Assembly: GCF_016458825.1 (NCBI RefSeq)
Contig: NZ_CP066744.1
Coordinates: forward strand, 67,001-131,000
Origin: Miniphocaeibacter halophilus
Lineage (GTDB): Bacteria > Bacillota > Clostridia > Tissierellales > Peptoniphilaceae
DNA: 64,000 nucleotides
Reading direction: 5' to 3'
Shown here piece after piece: positions 42,907-53,325 of the stretch (the first letter of the stretch is position 1; every line of letters begins with the position of its first letter). The position numbers and the translations under genes were made by a program. The notes under the pieces were generated by a model. It made no database searches. It worked only from the letters and a program-made list of their open reading frames with translations, and was not told the DNA's origin.

Positions 42907-43557
42907 TTATCCCAAAACAGCTTCTACAGCTTGTTTAGGAATACCTATTTTTTCGACCATTACTTCGCCTTCATAATTAAGAAGGCCTTTTTTCATAAGT
43001 CCTAATGTAACTACTAAGTCAGCATTTACAGATGTACCGTGAATAGCACCAGTATCTGCATCTAAACCACTTGGAATATCTATTGAAAAAATAAAGGCAT
43101 TTGAAGAGTTTAATAAATCTATTATTTCAAATATTATTCCCCTTATGCCACTATTTAAACCTGTTCCAAAAATACCATCTATAACTATTGAATCTTCACC
43201 AAGATTTTCCTTAAGTTTTAATAAATCATCCTTGTTTTCTAAAACTATAATATTTCCACCTATGTTTTTAAGGATATTATAGTTTATTTTAAAGTCCTTG
43301 CTAGCTTTTTCTAGATTTCCGGCTATATAAATATAGGTTTCCTTTTCTTCAAGAATTAAATCCCTAGCCATAGCTAAGGCATCTCCACCATTATTACCAA
43401 CGCCAGCTACTATAATATATTTTTCGTATCCATCTAATGGAATATAATTTATCATAGCATTTTTAGCATTTTCCATAAGTACAATTGAAGGAATTCCAAT
43501 TTTTTCAATTGCATATTTGTCAATATTTCTCATCTGTTCTGCTGTTACAGTAATCAT
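42907..43557 (-). CDS. nnrE: NAD(P)H-hydrate epimerase
   Basis: 216 residues: only the YjeF N-terminal domain, not the common fusion with the ADP-dependent dehydratase NnrD. Motifs are MENAKNAMI, GVGNNGGDALAMAR (about 52-65) and SIDIPSGLDADTGAIHG with the catalytic Asp. It epimerises damaged NAD(P)HX. Lies 13 bp downstream of the dnaI-like gene and upstream of the GntR gene. SD AAAGGAGG. Confidence 0.9.
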   Translation of the reverse strand: MITVTAEQMRNIDKYAIEKIGIPSIVLMENAKNAMINYIPLDGYEKYIIVAGVGNNGGDALAMARDLILEEKETYIYIAGNLEKASKDFKINYNILKNIGGNIIVLENKDDLLKLKENLGEDSIVIDGIFGTGLNSGIRGIIFEIIDLLNSSNAFIFSIDIPSGLDADTGAIHGTSVNADLVVTLGLMKKGLLNYEGEVMVEKIGIPKQAVEAVLG

Positions 43558-43570
43558 AATTCCTCCTTTC

Positions 43571-44533
43571 CTATTTTTTACCTCTTAAATCATCGCCTAA
43601 TATTTTATATTTTTCAAAGTCTTTAATCCTAGAATATATTCTTTCATCATAAACCCTGCTTATTTCATTAAATCCTATATTTGTAGAAATAATAATCGGT
43701 TTTTTTTGTATTATTCTAGTATTTAGTAAATTAAAAAGATTTGCTACAGATTGATCTGTAATATATTCTGTTCCTAGGTCATCTATAATTAATAGATCTG
43801 CCTGGACTATAAGATTATATTTTTCTCTATTTTCTACCATTCTATTAAAGGCATCATATTGATTGGCCCTTAATTGCTGCATTAAATCCGAAGCAGTCAT
43901 ATAGACAACATTATATCCCCTTTTAATAACCTCACTTGAAATTGAATTACAAATATATGTTTTTCCTACTCCTACATCTCCACTAATATATAGTGATTTG
44001 CTTTTTATTGAAAAATTCTCAGAATATTCTTTAAATTTTTTAAATAATATTTGAATAACTTCCCTTGGTGAAATTTGTTCATTTTCTTTTTTCTCTTCCC
44101 TAAATAGACTAAAGTCAAAATTTTCAAAGGTTTCAGTATCTATTGCTTGGTACATATTTGCCTTTTTAAAACGAATTCTATTTATAATATTCCTTTTACA
44201 TACGCAAATCTTACCATTAATTTCCCCTTCATCTTTACAAATATTACAACTGTATATTTTATCTAAATAATCTGTAGGAAATCCCTTATTGACTAATAAT
44301 TTCTTCCTATTGTTTTTTAAATTAGCTAAATCTTTTTCAACTAAGGAAATCTCTTCCTTAGTTCCATTTTTCATAATATTAATAAGCTCTAAATTTTTAA
44401 GTTTTATTTCATAACTTAGTAATCTATATTCCGGTATTTTTTTATTTATTTCAGCTTTTCTTTTTTCCAGTATAATATTATTCTTATGTCTGATTTTTTC
44501 TAATTTTTTATCAGCATAAATAAAATCATTCAT
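43571..44533 (-). CDS. dnaI: DnaI/DnaC-like helicase loader ATPase
   Basis: 320 residues. Residues about 93-110 hold a zinc-type motif (CNICKDEG, then CVCKRN). The AAA+ part has Walker A SGDVGVGKTYICNS, Walker B LIIDDLGTEYITD, a sensor in IISTNIGFNEI and the arginine-finger region YDERIYSRI. It loads DnaB at the replication origin or restart sites. It overlaps the dnaD-like gene by 8 bp, the usual Gram-positive pairing. Confidence 0.87.
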   Translation of the reverse strand: MNDFIYADKKLEKIRHKNNIILEKRKAEINKKIPEYRLLSYEIKLKNLELINIMKNGTKEEISLVEKDLANLKNNRKKLLVNKGFPTDYLDKIYSCNICKDEGEINGKICVCKRNIINRIRFKKANMYQAIDTETFENFDFSLFREEKKENEQISPREVIQILFKKFKEYSENFSIKSKSLYISGDVGVGKTYICNSISSEVIKRGYNVVYMTASDLMQQLRANQYDAFNRMVENREKYNLIVQADLLIIDDLGTEYITDQSVANLFNLLNTRIIQKKPIIISTNIGFNEISRVYDERIYSRIKDFEKYKILGDDLRGKK

Positions 44534-45296
44534 CTTTATTCCTTTGTGCTAAATAATTTTTAATATATTCTAATTCCTCTGAATTCTCTTTAAAGTCAAT
44601 ATCCAGTTTATTTTCGTCACCACTTTTTGGTTTGTAGTATTTTCTCTTCTTTCTAATGTTAGCTTTTTTAGTTTTTTCACTATCTAAAAGATTGTAATAA
44701 TCTTCAACTGTTCTAATTCCGTCTAAGTACCAATTTCTAATTATTCCAAAAACATAGTTAAAATTCATTTTACCGGTTTTCTTTTTTGAATACTCAAAGG
44801 CTTTTACTATTAAATCAGAAGAAACATTTGTGGTCTTTTGTAGGTCTAAAATATCCATAATATTTGTATTCGTTAGTGGTAATTCTAAAATATCCTCTAT
44901 TTTTTCAAACATTTCTATATTGTTGTTTTTATTTAAAAACTTTTCTTCATTTCTATTATATTCATAAAACTGTTTTGAACCTAGTTGCAATTCCCTAATA
45001 CTAATGAATTTATAATTATATTTTCCTGTTTCTACAACTAATTCCCTCGATATTATACCTACTTCAAGCCAATACTCTAAAGCTTTTTTAAAGTCATCTA
45101 AGCTCATTCCTAAGTCCTTTGATATATCATCTTCATCAAATTCATAGTTGTTGTCGTTTTTTAAAACCTGTCTATATAGATATAAATATACTTTAACAGC
45201 TTCTCCATCTGCTGTAGGCATCATTAAGTCTAAAAAAAGATTTTCAATAGGAGTTTCACCTAAATCTAAATTAAAAGTATCTAAACTAAATTTCAT
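44526..45296 (-). CDS. DnaD/DnaB-like primosome protein
   Basis: 256 residues. N-terminal winged-helix part (1-110; VYLYLYRQVLKND, then DISKDLGMSLDDFKKALEY) and a C-terminal DnaD-like tail with IRNWYLDGIRTVEDYY, the typical YxxxIxxxW... arrangement, followed by a basic linker. Such proteins remodel origin DNA and recruit the DnaI-DnaB complex. It overlaps dnaI (8 bp) and the GNAT gene (11 bp). Confidence 0.83.
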   Translation of the reverse strand: MKFSLDTFNLDLGETPIENLFLDLMMPTADGEAVKVYLYLYRQVLKNDNNYEFDEDDISKDLGMSLDDFKKALEYWLEVGIISRELVVETGKYNYKFISIRELQLGSKQFYEYNRNEEKFLNKNNNIEMFEKIEDILELPLTNTNIMDILDLQKTTNVSSDLIVKAFEYSKKKTGKMNFNYVFGIIRNWYLDGIRTVEDYYNLLDSEKTKKANIRKKRKYYKPKSGDENKLDIDFKENSEELEYIKNYLAQRNKDE

Positions 45297-45912
45297 TATA
45301 TTGCTCCTTTAATTTATATCTCCTATAATCTAAAGTCATTATATGTATCTTAGAGTAGATAATCCCATTATTTACAACAAAATTATCCCTATATTTTATA
45401 TATTCGATTTCATCAAAATTAATATTTTGATTTTCAAACATTCCTAAATACTCAGATACATATCTAAATCCTAATTTTTTGTATAATTTAATAGCTCGTT
45501 CATTAAATTCATTTACTTCAAGATTCATTCTTTTCATATTCATTTCATTAAAATAATAGTCTAAAAATATACACATTGCTTTATATCCATATCCTTTTGA
45601 AATAAAGCTGGGATTTAAGACTATTCCTAAAGTTGAACTTTTCTTAAAAATATTAATATCTTTAATTCCAATATAACCTATAAAGTCATTATTGTAATTA
45701 TATATAGCAAAATATTTATTTCGTATTCCAGATTTTTTACTATAATACCATATTTTTAATTCTTTTTGATTATACTTAGCTAAATCATAGTCGATAAATA
45801 ATTTGTTACTATGTCTTCCCCAAGATTTTATTTTTAAAGCATCTTCTAATTCTAATTTCTTTATGACTAAGCTATTATCTTCTATTATTGTATTTTGTAA
45901 TCTATGCTCCAT
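45286..45912 (-). CDS. GNAT-family N-acetyltransferase within the replication operon
   Basis: 208 residues. The GNAT core is visible: FIGYIGIKDINI (beta-4), IVLNPSFISKGYGYKA as the acetyl-CoA loop (a variant of Q/RxxGxG/A) and NEFNERAIKLYKKLGFRYV near the end of the domain. Substrate unknown; the RimJ/RimL-like subgroup acetylates protein N-termini. It overlaps dnaB by 11 bp and the dnaD-like gene by 11 bp, so it is firmly in the operon, an unusual position. Confidence 0.82.
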   Translation of the reverse strand: MEHRLQNTIIEDNSLVIKKLELEDALKIKSWGRHSNKLFIDYDLAKYNQKELKIWYYSKKSGIRNKYFAIYNYNNDFIGYIGIKDINIFKKSSTLGIVLNPSFISKGYGYKAMCIFLDYYFNEMNMKRMNLEVNEFNERAIKLYKKLGFRYVSEYLGMFENQNINFDEIEYIKYRDNFVVNNGIIYSKIHIMTLDYRRYKLKEQYNEI

Positions 45913-47257
45913 AAAAACTACTATCTTCTTCCGATACTAAATCTGTAAATTTCGTATACTTCTTATTAAAGTATAGCTGTACTGTACCTGTTGGACCATT
46001 TCTATGCTTTGCAATTATTAAATCTGCAATATTTGGTCTTTCACTTTCCGGATTGTAATAATCATCCCTATATAACATCATTACTATGTCGGCATCTTGC
46101 TCAATTGCTCCAGACTCTCTCATATCTGAAAGCATAGGTCTTTTATCCGTCCTTGATTCAACAGCCCTAGAAAGCTGTGACAATGCGACTACCGGACAAT
46201 TTAACTCCTTAGCAAGTCCCTTTAGTCCCCTTGAAATATTAGAAATTTCCTGTTGCCTATTTTCATTTCTACCTGAACCGTCTGTCATTAGTTGTAAATA
46301 GTCAATAAGAACTAGATCAAGACCTTCTTTAGATGAAAGTCTTCTACATTTTGACCTTAATTCCGTTAATGAAATACTAGATGTGTCATCTACAAAAATA
46401 GGTGTGTTTTCCATAATTCTTATTGCATTTCCCAACATTTCAAAATCATCTTCTTCCAATGTTCCTGAAATTATCTTTTGTAAGTCAATTAAGGACAATG
46501 AGCTTAAAAATCTTTGGGATAATTGTAGCTTACTCATTTCCAAAGAAAATATAGCTACATTTTTACCATCTAAAGCTGCACTTAAAGCCATATTTAAAGC
46601 CAGTGTGGTTTTTCCCATTGAAGGTCTTGCTGCAAGTAAAATCAAATCAGATTTTTGTAAACCCGATAGATGTTTGTTTAAGTCTATTAAACCTGTTGTA
46701 ATACCTGTTAATCCACCTTCATTTAAGCTCATTTGATTAATTTGGTCAAGGGTTGCTTCTAAAATGTTACCTATTCTTTCTAAATCCCCCTTGTTTTTAC
46801 TTTGACTAATACTATAAATTGAAGATTCTGCAAATTCCAATACTTCACTTACCGGATTATTAGAATAGCATTTTGTCATTATTTCATCGCTAGTTCTAAT
46901 TAAATATCGTAATACAGCTTTTTCTTTAACTATTTTACTATAGGCCTCAACATTTGTTGGACCTGGTACAAATTCAGTTAAACTCATTAAATACTGCATT
47001 CCACCAATGAATTCTAATTTTCCTTCTTTGTTTAATTCTTCACTTAAGGTTACAAAATCTATTGCCTCTCCCTTATCTGTAAGATTAACAATGCTTTTGT
47101 ATATTTCAGCATTTTTGTTTGCATAAAAATCATCATATTTTAAAATGCCTGTTGCAGTATCTATAGCATTCTTATCAAGAATCATAGATCCTAGAACAGA
47201 CATTTCTGCATTTAAATCATGTGGAAATATTCTACTGCTTTCTGGTAAATTTTCCAT
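45902..47257 (-). CDS. dnaB: Replicative DNA helicase
   Basis: 451 residues. N-terminal DnaB helical domain (about 8-110, PHDLNAEMSVLGSMIL) and the RecA-like C-terminal ATPase with Walker A AARPSMGKTTLALNMA, Walker B LVLIDYLQLM, FSLEMSKLQL and the arginine-finger region. Hexameric fork helicase. Located 2 bp after rplI, as in many Firmicutes. No intein. Confidence 0.96.
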   Translation of the reverse strand: MENLPESSRIFPHDLNAEMSVLGSMILDKNAIDTATGILKYDDFYANKNAEIYKSIVNLTDKGEAIDFVTLSEELNKEGKLEFIGGMQYLMSLTEFVPGPTNVEAYSKIVKEKAVLRYLIRTSDEIMTKCYSNNPVSEVLEFAESSIYSISQSKNKGDLERIGNILEATLDQINQMSLNEGGLTGITTGLIDLNKHLSGLQKSDLILLAARPSMGKTTLALNMALSAALDGKNVAIFSLEMSKLQLSQRFLSSLSLIDLQKIISGTLEEDDFEMLGNAIRIMENTPIFVDDTSSISLTELRSKCRRLSSKEGLDLVLIDYLQLMTDGSGRNENRQQEISNISRGLKGLAKELNCPVVALSQLSRAVESRTDKRPMLSDMRESGAIEQDADIVMMLYRDDYYNPESERPNIADLIIAKHRNGPTGTVQLYFNKKYTKFTDLVSEEDSSFYGA

Positions 47258-47259
47258 AA

Positions 47260-47706
47260 TTACTCCTTAGTAATTTCTACCTTAATATTAGCTATAACTT
47301 CAGGATAAATTCTAACTGGAAGATCTACAGTTTTTAAAGTTTTAATATTTTCCTTTAATTCAATTTTTCTTCTATCTACTTCTAAACCAACTTGTTTTTC
47401 TAAAGCTTCTGCAATATCTTTACTTGTAATAGCACCAAATAATCTATCACCTTCACCAACCTTAGCTTTAATAACAACTTTTTTACCTTCTAATTTTTCT
47501 TTTAAAGCCACTGCTTTTTCATATTCTTCTTTTCTTTTTTGTTCTAGTTCCTCTTGTTCTCTTTCCCAGTTTGCTAAATTTTCTTTAGTTGCTTCTAAAG
47601 CCAATTTGTTAGGTAGTAAAAAATTTCTTGCATATCCTGTTTTAGCATTTACAAGTTCCCCTTTTTTACCTAAACCCTTTACATCATCTATTAGTATTAT
47701 TTTCAT
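47260..47706 (-). CDS. rplI: 50S ribosomal protein L9
   Basis: 148 residues, standard length. Starts [16 protein letters not shown] with the signature G-x2[14 protein letters not shown] segment [17 protein letters not shown], a long central helix and the C-terminal domain with [15 protein letters not shown]. Its start overlaps the gdpP end by 23 bp. Confidence 0.97.
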   Translation of the reverse strand: MKIILIDDVKGLGKKGELVNAKTGYARNFLLPNKLALEATKENLANWEREQEELEQKRKEEYEKAVALKEKLEGKKVVIKAKVGEGDRLFGAITSKDIAEALEKQVGLEVDRRKIELKENIKTLKTVDLPVRIYPEVIANIKVEITKE

Positions 47707-49690
47707 TATTGTCCTCCTCTAAATACTCATCTATAACTTTTTCTAATATCTTTAAAACCTCTTCAATACTACCCTCTACTTGAGCACCTGCTGAAGTTAA
47801 ATGTCCTCCACCATCAAGTTTTTCTAAAATCAACTGTACAGATATTTCCCCTAAGCTTCTTCCGCTTATATGAACTTTATCATTATCCTTTGTTAAAACA
47901 AAAGAAGCTACAATATTATCTATATTTAATAATTCATCTGCCGATTGGGCAGCTATTAAAATTGACTCGGAAACTTCTTCATCAAGTATACCTATTGCAA
48001 TTTTTTCCCTATAAATTTTTGCATTATATACTACTTCACCTTTGGTTTTAACTGTGTCCACACTGTCTTTAAACAATTGTTTAACTGCAATACTATCTGC
48101 TCCCTGTCTTTTTAATATTGATGCAGCCTCAAAGGTTCTAACACCTGTTTGTAATATAAAATTCTTAGTATCTACAGTTATACCCGCTAATAAGCCCTCT
48201 GCTACTATCTTAGGAATTTTTAGTTTTTCACTCATATATAACAACAATTCCGTAACAAGTTCAGAAGTTGATGATGCATGTGGTTCTAAATATGTTAAAA
48301 CCGTATTTTCAATATAATCTCCACCTCTTCTATGGTGGTCAATTAATACAATATTTTCAGATAAATCTAAAAGTTCAGGACATTCTGAATGGGTTCTTCT
48401 ATGGTGATCTAAAACCACTACAGTTGAATCACTTTTACATAATTCTATTGCTTCCTCAGGTTTAATAAACCTATCCTTTATATTTTCATCGGGATAGTTT
48501 TCCAACACAGAGTTGTATATTTTGTTAATAGCCGGCGTGATTTTATCAAGGACTATATAGCTTTTCTTACCTACAATATTTGCTATTTCCATTACACCTA
48601 AACAGGAGCCTATTGAATCCATATCTGGGTTTCTGTGTCCCATTATAAAGACATCTCCACCTTGCTCTATTAATTTCTCTAGTCCATTTGACATTACCCT
48701 TGCCTTAACAGAGCTACTTTTAATAGCAGATTGATTTTTCCCGCCAAAATATTCATAATGGTCCTCAATTTTAACAACAGCCTGATCTCCACCACGACCT
48801 ATAGCAATATTAATACAAGCCCTTGCACTTTTATAGTTTTCTGATGGTGAAACTTCCTTAGTTCCAACTCCTATACTCAATGTTGGAGGAATTTTATTAC
48901 CTTCGTCTAAGTCCCTTACTTCATCTAGAATATTAAATTTATTATCCATTACTTTTCTTAAATTTTCATAAGACATGGCTAAAAGATAATTATCCTGTTC
49001 AAATTTTATTGAAAAGCCATCATATACTTGAATAAAGCTGTTAATAATTCCATCGATTTTAGCAAAGACCAAGGGTCTGTGGTTTACTTCAGTATTTTCA
49101 TATAACTCATCATAATTATCTATATTAATAGATATAACTGCCAAGGAATTGTTTAAAATCTCCTTAGATAATCTAAATTCTTCTGTATAGTCCACTCCAT
49201 AAAGCAATGCATTGCTTTCTCCTGACTCATCGCTAAAGACATTTATAAAGAATTTATAGAACTTTCCTTCATAGTCTACTTCTATATACTCTTTTCCGGA
49301 AAAAAGCTCTTCAATATTGGCTTCTTTAAACATATTCCTTATGTCTATATTAATATAGGATTTTTCCGTTTCGCCAAAAATATTTTTAAACTTCGTATTA
49401 TACCAAGTTATTTTGCCCTTTTCATTTAAAATAACTAAGGAAAATGGCATAGTAAAAATAGCTCTTCTAGTTATTTCATCAAATTGCTCATTAAATTTTT
49501 CTATAAATAATTCGAAATTTTTTTCTGATGAATAAATTACTTTATAGCCATAAAATCCCATATATGCTGTTACAATAAAGGACAGTACCCCAATTATTAA
49601 ATTGTAATAGGAAATAATAATAGAGAAAATTACTAAAATAATATAAATTATAATAATATCCCTAATATTAAAATATTTAAACTTTTTCAT
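47684..49690 (-). CDS. gdpP: Membrane cyclic-di-AMP phosphodiesterase GdpP
   Basis: 668 residues. Two N-terminal membrane helices (about 12-52), a PAS-like domain (70-170), a degenerate GGDEF domain (175-310) and the DHH/DHHA1 phosphodiesterase (about 340-660) with [25 protein letters not shown] and the late [11 protein letters not shown]. It hydrolyses c-di-AMP to pApA and so controls osmolyte and cell-wall balance. Order yybS-gdpP-rplI-dnaB is conserved in Firmicutes. Confidence 0.95.
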   Translation of the reverse strand: MKKFKYFNIRDIIIIYIILVIFSIIISYYNLIIGVLSFIVTAYMGFYGYKVIYSSEKNFELFIEKFNEQFDEITRRAIFTMPFSLVILNEKGKITWYNTKFKNIFGETEKSYINIDIRNMFKEANIEELFSGKEYIEVDYEGKFYKFFINVFSDESGESNALLYGVDYTEEFRLSKEILNNSLAVISINIDNYDELYENTEVNHRPLVFAKIDGIINSFIQVYDGFSIKFEQDNYLLAMSYENLRKVMDNKFNILDEVRDLDEGNKIPPTLSIGVGTKEVSPSENYKSARACINIAIGRGGDQAVVKIEDHYEYFGGKNQSAIKSSSVKARVMSNGLEKLIEQGGDVFIMGHRNPDMDSIGSCLGVMEIANIVGKKSYIVLDKITPAINKIYNSVLENYPDENIKDRFIKPEEAIELCKSDSTVVVLDHHRRTHSECPELLDLSENIVLIDHHRRGGDYIENTVLTYLEPHASSTSELVTELLLYMSEKLKIPKIVAEGLLAGITVDTKNFILQTGVRTFEAASILKRQGADSIAVKQLFKDSVDTVKTKGEVVYNAKIYREKIAIGILDEEVSESILIAAQSADELLNIDNIVASFVLTKDNDKVHISGRSLGEISVQLILEKLDGGGHLTSAGAQVEGSIEEVLKILEKVIDEYLEEDNNENNTNR

Positions 49691-50660
49691 TTTCTATCCT
49701 TTTAAACCTTTTTCTAAAGTTAACAAACATATCTATTAAGCCTATAGCTCCGTATAGAATGTCTCCTCTAAATAATCTAAAGGAAATAAGCACTAGTGGA
49801 ATTATAAACCTAACAAATTTATTAACCCTACCTATAAGATAATAATCTACAAGTGCAATACCTGAAACTATAAAGATAAAATTAAATATTACAAGTACAT
49901 TTTGAATTATTATACTATAGTATGGTACTTTAAAATAATAACATAATCCTAAAATTATAGTAATTAAAATTACAGGTATTATCATAACGCCACTTACTCT
50001 AATATTTATAAATCTAAAATTCTGTTTTATTTTAACTCCTCTTTTTCTTAGTCCATTTAATGAATATAAAAGAGAAGAATATTCAATAGTCAGTATTATT
50101 ATTATAGCAATAGAAGGTAATAACATCTTCATAAGATTAAAGGAATCTTCCAGCAATTTTATAACTTCCTTTGTATCACCTAGGTTTGGAATCATGCCTA
50201 CAAGCTCAGGTAAACTTACAATAATTTCATCTATTTTATTTAAAATTACAACAATTATATCTTTATCTAAAGCAAATTTAAGGTTCAAATAGCTAACTAC
50301 AGATATAAAAATAAAGGCAAAGAAGTTTACCAGTATTATTTTGTTAAAACTATAATTATCTTTTATCATTTTACTCATTATAACTATCATCGGCAATAAA
50401 AACAGCAACAGTACACTAGCTATAATTGTACCCCCTGTAATAAATATAATGGCCATAGTTATTAAAAAGGAAATTATTCCATATTTCATACCATTTTTTA
50501 CCGACAGAATAATAGAAGGAGCCGGTAATACAACAAAAGTAATTGGTATTATTGATGATAAAAAATAAAATATATATGACATGAAAACAGTATTTATTAG
50601 TTCTAAATTTTTTATATTCTTATTTTTAGATTCTATATTTAACACCTCCGTAAATAACAT
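49677..50660 (-). CDS. YybS-like DUF2232 membrane protein
   Basis: 327 residues, about eight membrane helices, Ile/Phe-rich. The family is recognised mainly by place: directly upstream of gdpP, which it overlaps by 14 bp. Function unknown; S-component-like folds have been suggested for DUF2232. The start is uncertain: a GGAGG lies inside the first codons of the longest frame and no ATG, GTG or TTG follows it at proper distance, so the true start may be a rare codon near 50642 or the upstream ATG at 50660. Confidence 0.78.
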   Translation of the reverse strand: MLFTEVLNIESKNKNIKNLELINTVFMSYIFYFLSSIIPITFVVLPAPSIILSVKNGMKYGIISFLITMAIIFITGGTIIASVLLLFLLPMIVIMSKMIKDNYSFNKIILVNFFAFIFISVVSYLNLKFALDKDIIVVILNKIDEIIVSLPELVGMIPNLGDTKEVIKLLEDSFNLMKMLLPSIAIIIILTIEYSSLLYSLNGLRKRGVKIKQNFRFINIRVSGVMIIPVILITIILGLCYYFKVPYYSIIIQNVLVIFNFIFIVSGIALVDYYLIGRVNKFVRFIIPLVLISFRLFRGDILYGAIGLIDMFVNFRKRFKRIENEKV

Positions 50661-50704
50661 TATTATATCATATGCTATTATAACCTATCAAAAAAAAGAG
50701 CCTA

Positions 50705-51415
50705 TTATTTAGGCTCCCATGATAAAATTGCTTCAAATTCAAATTTTTCTTTAGGTTTTAAATTAAACGGACTTTTATTGTAACTATCTAAAAAGCTTGG
50801 ACCATTATAGGTTGGTTCTACACAAATATAATCATCTTTGAAATCTGACCATATAACAAAGGTATTAATATTTTTACCGGTGTATTTGAATTTATATTTT
50901 TTTGTTTCAAAACTAAGTTCATTTCCATCTAGGTAAACAGATTTTTCTAATTCTTCATTAGTAAAAGTGTTTCCATTGACTTTAACATAGCTGTTTTCAC
51001 TTTTAAAATACGGATGAAATCCCGGTGCTATTAATAAATCCTTATTATCCCTATTAAAAAAAGTTAAACTCATTTTAAGTGTATTTTCCTTAATTTCATA
51101 TTCTAAATAGGAATCTAAGTTGGAATATTCCTCTAATCCTCTTAAGAATAGGGCAATATAATTTTCTTTTTTATCTAATAAATCCCAATTAAAACCCCTT
51201 CCATAACCATGGTTTTTTAATTTCCCCGTACTGTCAATTCCAAAATTCGGCATACAGGAATGGATTCCTCCCCTTGTTTTTATACTACCATCTTCTTGCT
51301 TTAATTTTTTCATAGGATACAGAATATCTACTTTTGTATCCTTAAGGCTTTCAACAAAACCGCCTTCACTGTTAACATACATGCTTAAATTATCAATCTC
51401 TGAATAAAAATTCAT
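50705..51415 (-). CDS. Aldose 1-epimerase/mutarotase-like protein
   Basis: 236 residues, shorter than full GalM (about 340) and closer to the compact YeaD/mutarotase-like proteins. The segment PGFHPYFKS contains the expected active-site His and the late CVEPTYNGPS the acidic residue. Probably interconverts sugar anomers or binds a sugar phosphate. Weak SD (GGAGGAAT) before the ATG. Position between gdpP and tuf gives no clue. Confidence 0.75.
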   Translation of the reverse strand: MNFYSEIDNLSMYVNSEGGFVESLKDTKVDILYPMKKLKQEDGSIKTRGGIHSCMPNFGIDSTGKLKNHGYGRGFNWDLLDKKENYIALFLRGLEEYSNLDSYLEYEIKENTLKMSLTFFNRDNKDLLIAPGFHPYFKSENSYVKVNGNTFTNEELEKSVYLDGNELSFETKKYKFKYTGKNINTFVIWSDFKDDYICVEPTYNGPSFLDSYNKSPFNLKPKEKFEFEAILSWEPK

Positions 51416-51452
51416 TATTCCTCCATTTGTCCCTTTACCTTAATTAATATAT

Positions 51453-51842
51453 CTAGGAGTTATACATTTGCTCTACCTTAGTATAACTATTATCTATTAA
51501 AGAATTTGTTACATAATCTCTTAATTCAACTGTAGTAACAACATTTCTATTATTTGCTTCAATTTTTCTATTAACTTCTCTAATTACTATTTCTATATCT
51601 GATTTTGTCATCATAGTACCTGCTGCATCTGAAGTATTTGCTAAGGAATTAAAAAGCTTATCCCTGTCAAACTTTTCCACAGTACCCTTCTTCTTAATTA
51701 CATAAATACCTTCCTTATCCTTGTAGTAGTCACATACTATGTCTAATTTTAAATCCGATATAAATTTTAATATTTCTTTATCATTTAAATCGTTTTCAGT
51801 TATGTAGGTCTTAATGTCTTCTAAAATTTTCTTTTTATCCAT
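51453..51842 (-). CDS. Stand-alone ATP-cone domain protein
   Basis: 129 residues. After about 45 residues of helical N-terminus, YVIKKKGTVEKFDRDKLFNSL through TTVELRDYVTNSL is an ATP-cone, the nucleotide-binding allosteric domain of ribonucleotide reductases and NrdR. Neither a reductase domain nor an NrdR zinc ribbon is attached. It might bind ATP/dATP and regulate a partner in trans. SD AGGAGGAA before the ATG. Located between tuf (downstream) and the mutarotase gene. Confidence 0.7.
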   Translation of the reverse strand: MDKKKILEDIKTYITENDLNDKEILKFISDLKLDIVCDYYKDKEGIYVIKKKGTVEKFDRDKLFNSLANTSDAAGTMMTKSDIEIVIREVNRKIEANNRNVVTTVELRDYVTNSLIDNSYTKVEQMYNS

Positions 51843-51889
51843 TTCTTCCTCCTAAAATAATCAAAAAATATAATAACAAGTCTATTTAT

Positions 51890-51915
51890 AAAAAGAGCAA
51901 GGTTGCCCTTGCTCT
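51890..51915 (-). terminator. Terminator of tuf
   Basis: AGAGCAAGG-GCAA-CCTTGCTCT followed by a T run on the minus strand, 18 bp past the stop. Confidence 0.93.
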
Positions 51916-51933
51916 AGAAATAAAATTTCATAA

Positions 51934-53127
51934 CTATCCTAAAATCTTAGTTACTACTCCTGCTCCTACTGTTCTTCCACCTTCTCTTATAGCAAATCTT
52001 AATCCTTCTTCTATTGCTATTGGTGTTATTAATTCTATAGTAAATTTAGCATTATCTCCTGGCATTACCATTTCTACGCCTTCTTCTAATTGAATAACTC
52101 CTGTTACATCTGTTGTTCTAAAGAAGAATTGTGGTCTATAACCTGAGAAAAATGGTGTATGTCTTCCACCTTCATCTTTTGTTAATACATATACTTCTGA
52201 TTCGAATTTTGTATGTGGTTGAATTGTTCCTGGAGCCGCTAATACTTGTCCTCTTTCGATTTCTTCTCTTTGTACTCCTCTTAGTAATGCTCCTATGTTA
52301 TCTCCTGCTTGTGCTTCGTCTAACATTTTCTTGAACATTTCTACTCCAGTTACTACTACTGTTCTCTTTTCGTCTGTTAAACCTATTATTTCTACGTTGT
52401 CTCCTACTTTTACTACTCCTCTTTCTACTCTACCAGTTGCTACTGTTCCTCTTCCTGTTATTGAGAAAATGTCTTCTACTGGCATTAAGAATGGTTGGTC
52501 AACGTCTCTTTCTGGTTCTGGAATATATTCATCTACTGCTTCCATTAATTCTACGATTTTGTCTCCCCACTCTCCGTCAGGATCTTCTAATGCTTTTAAT
52601 GCAGATCCTACTACGATTGGTGCGTTGTCTCCATCATAATCATATTCGTTTAATAGATCTCTTACTTCCATTTCTACTAATTCTATTAATTCTGGATCAT
52701 CTACTTGGTCTTCTTTGTTTAAGAATACTGCAATTTTTGGTATTCCTACTTGTCTTCCAAGTAATATATGTTCTCTTGTTTGTGGCATTGGACCATCTGC
52801 TGCAGATACTACTAGTATTGCTCCGTCCATTTGTGCTGCTCCTGTAATCATGTTCTTTACATAGTCAGCATGGCCTGGACAGTCTACGTGTGCGTAGTGT
52901 CTTTTTGGAGTTTCATATTCTACGTGAGAAGTTGATATTGTTATACCTCTTTCTCTTTCTTCTGGAGCCTTGTCTATATTTGCATAGTCAACAAATTCTC
53001 CACTTCCAAATCTTTTATTTAATACTAGTGTGATTGCTGCTGTTGTTGTTGTTTTACCATGGTCTACGTGACCTATTGTTCCTATATTTACGTGCGGTTT
53101 CGTTCTTTCAAATTTTTCTTTTCCCAT
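51934..53127 (-). CDS. tuf: Elongation factor Tu
   Basis: 397 residues from the ATG at 53127 with AGGAGG upstream; the open frame extends 25 codons further but without a site. GTPase motifs are [37 protein letters not shown] and SALKALED. Delivers aminoacyl-tRNA to the ribosome. Unusually it stands alone here, away from fusA and the ribosomal protein operons, with its own promoter and terminator. Codon choice is strongly biased, as expected for a highly expressed gene. Confidence 0.98.
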   Translation of the reverse strand: MGKEKFERTKPHVNIGTIGHVDHGKTTTTAAITLVLNKRFGSGEFVDYANIDKAPEERERGITISTSHVEYETPKRHYAHVDCPGHADYVKNMITGAAQMDGAILVVSAADGPMPQTREHILLGRQVGIPKIAVFLNKEDQVDDPELIELVEMEVRDLLNEYDYDGDNAPIVVGSALKALEDPDGEWGDKIVELMEAVDEYIPEPERDVDQPFLMPVEDIFSITGRGTVATGRVERGVVKVGDNVEIIGLTDEKRTVVVTGVEMFKKMLDEAQAGDNIGALLRGVQREEIERGQVLAAPGTIQPHTKFESEVYVLTKDEGGRHTPFFSGYRPQFFFRTTDVTGVIQLEEGVEMVMPGDNAKFTIELITPIAIEEGLRFAIREGGRTVGAGVVTKILG

Positions 53128-53173
53128 TGATATCCTCCTGAAAATCCCCATAATTATTTTATAATACATCTTA

Positions 53174-53202
53174 ATTTTAATACAGGGTAAGGAAATAATC
53201 AA
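53174..53202 (-). promoter_or_regulatory. Promoter of tuf
   Basis: TTGATT (53197-53202), 17-bp spacer, TAAAAT (53174-53179) on the minus strand, with the start codon about 45 bp downstream. Confidence 0.55.
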
Positions 53203-53227
53203 CTTTTAAATAGATTATTTAAAAGTT
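53201..53227. repeat. Perfect inverted repeat abutting the tuf -35
   Basis: AACTTTTAAATA-gat-TATTTAAAAGTT, a 12-3-12 perfect repeat whose inner edge touches the -35. No T tract follows on the minus strand, so a terminator is unlikely; a protein-binding site or UP-like element is possible. Confidence 0.45.
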
Positions 53228-53260
53228 TTTCCTTAAAAACTATTTTTTAATATTAATATG

Positions 53261-53305
53261 AAAAAAAGGACATAAATAAAAGTATCTTTTTAATTCATAT
53301 CCTTT
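53261..53305 (-). terminator. Terminator of the molybdenum hydroxylase operon
   Basis: Imperfect stem AAAGGATATGAATTAAAA with TTTTATTTATGTCCTTT, then T run on the minus strand, 21 bp past the stop of the gene ending at 53326. Confidence 0.7.
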
Positions 53306-53325
53306 CTGTATTATATACTATTATT

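Noticed and set aside
52295-52847. Long plus-strand open frames inside tuf
   Set aside because: They are antisense shadows created by the strong codon bias of tuf; composition is Leu/Ser-rich and not protein-like.
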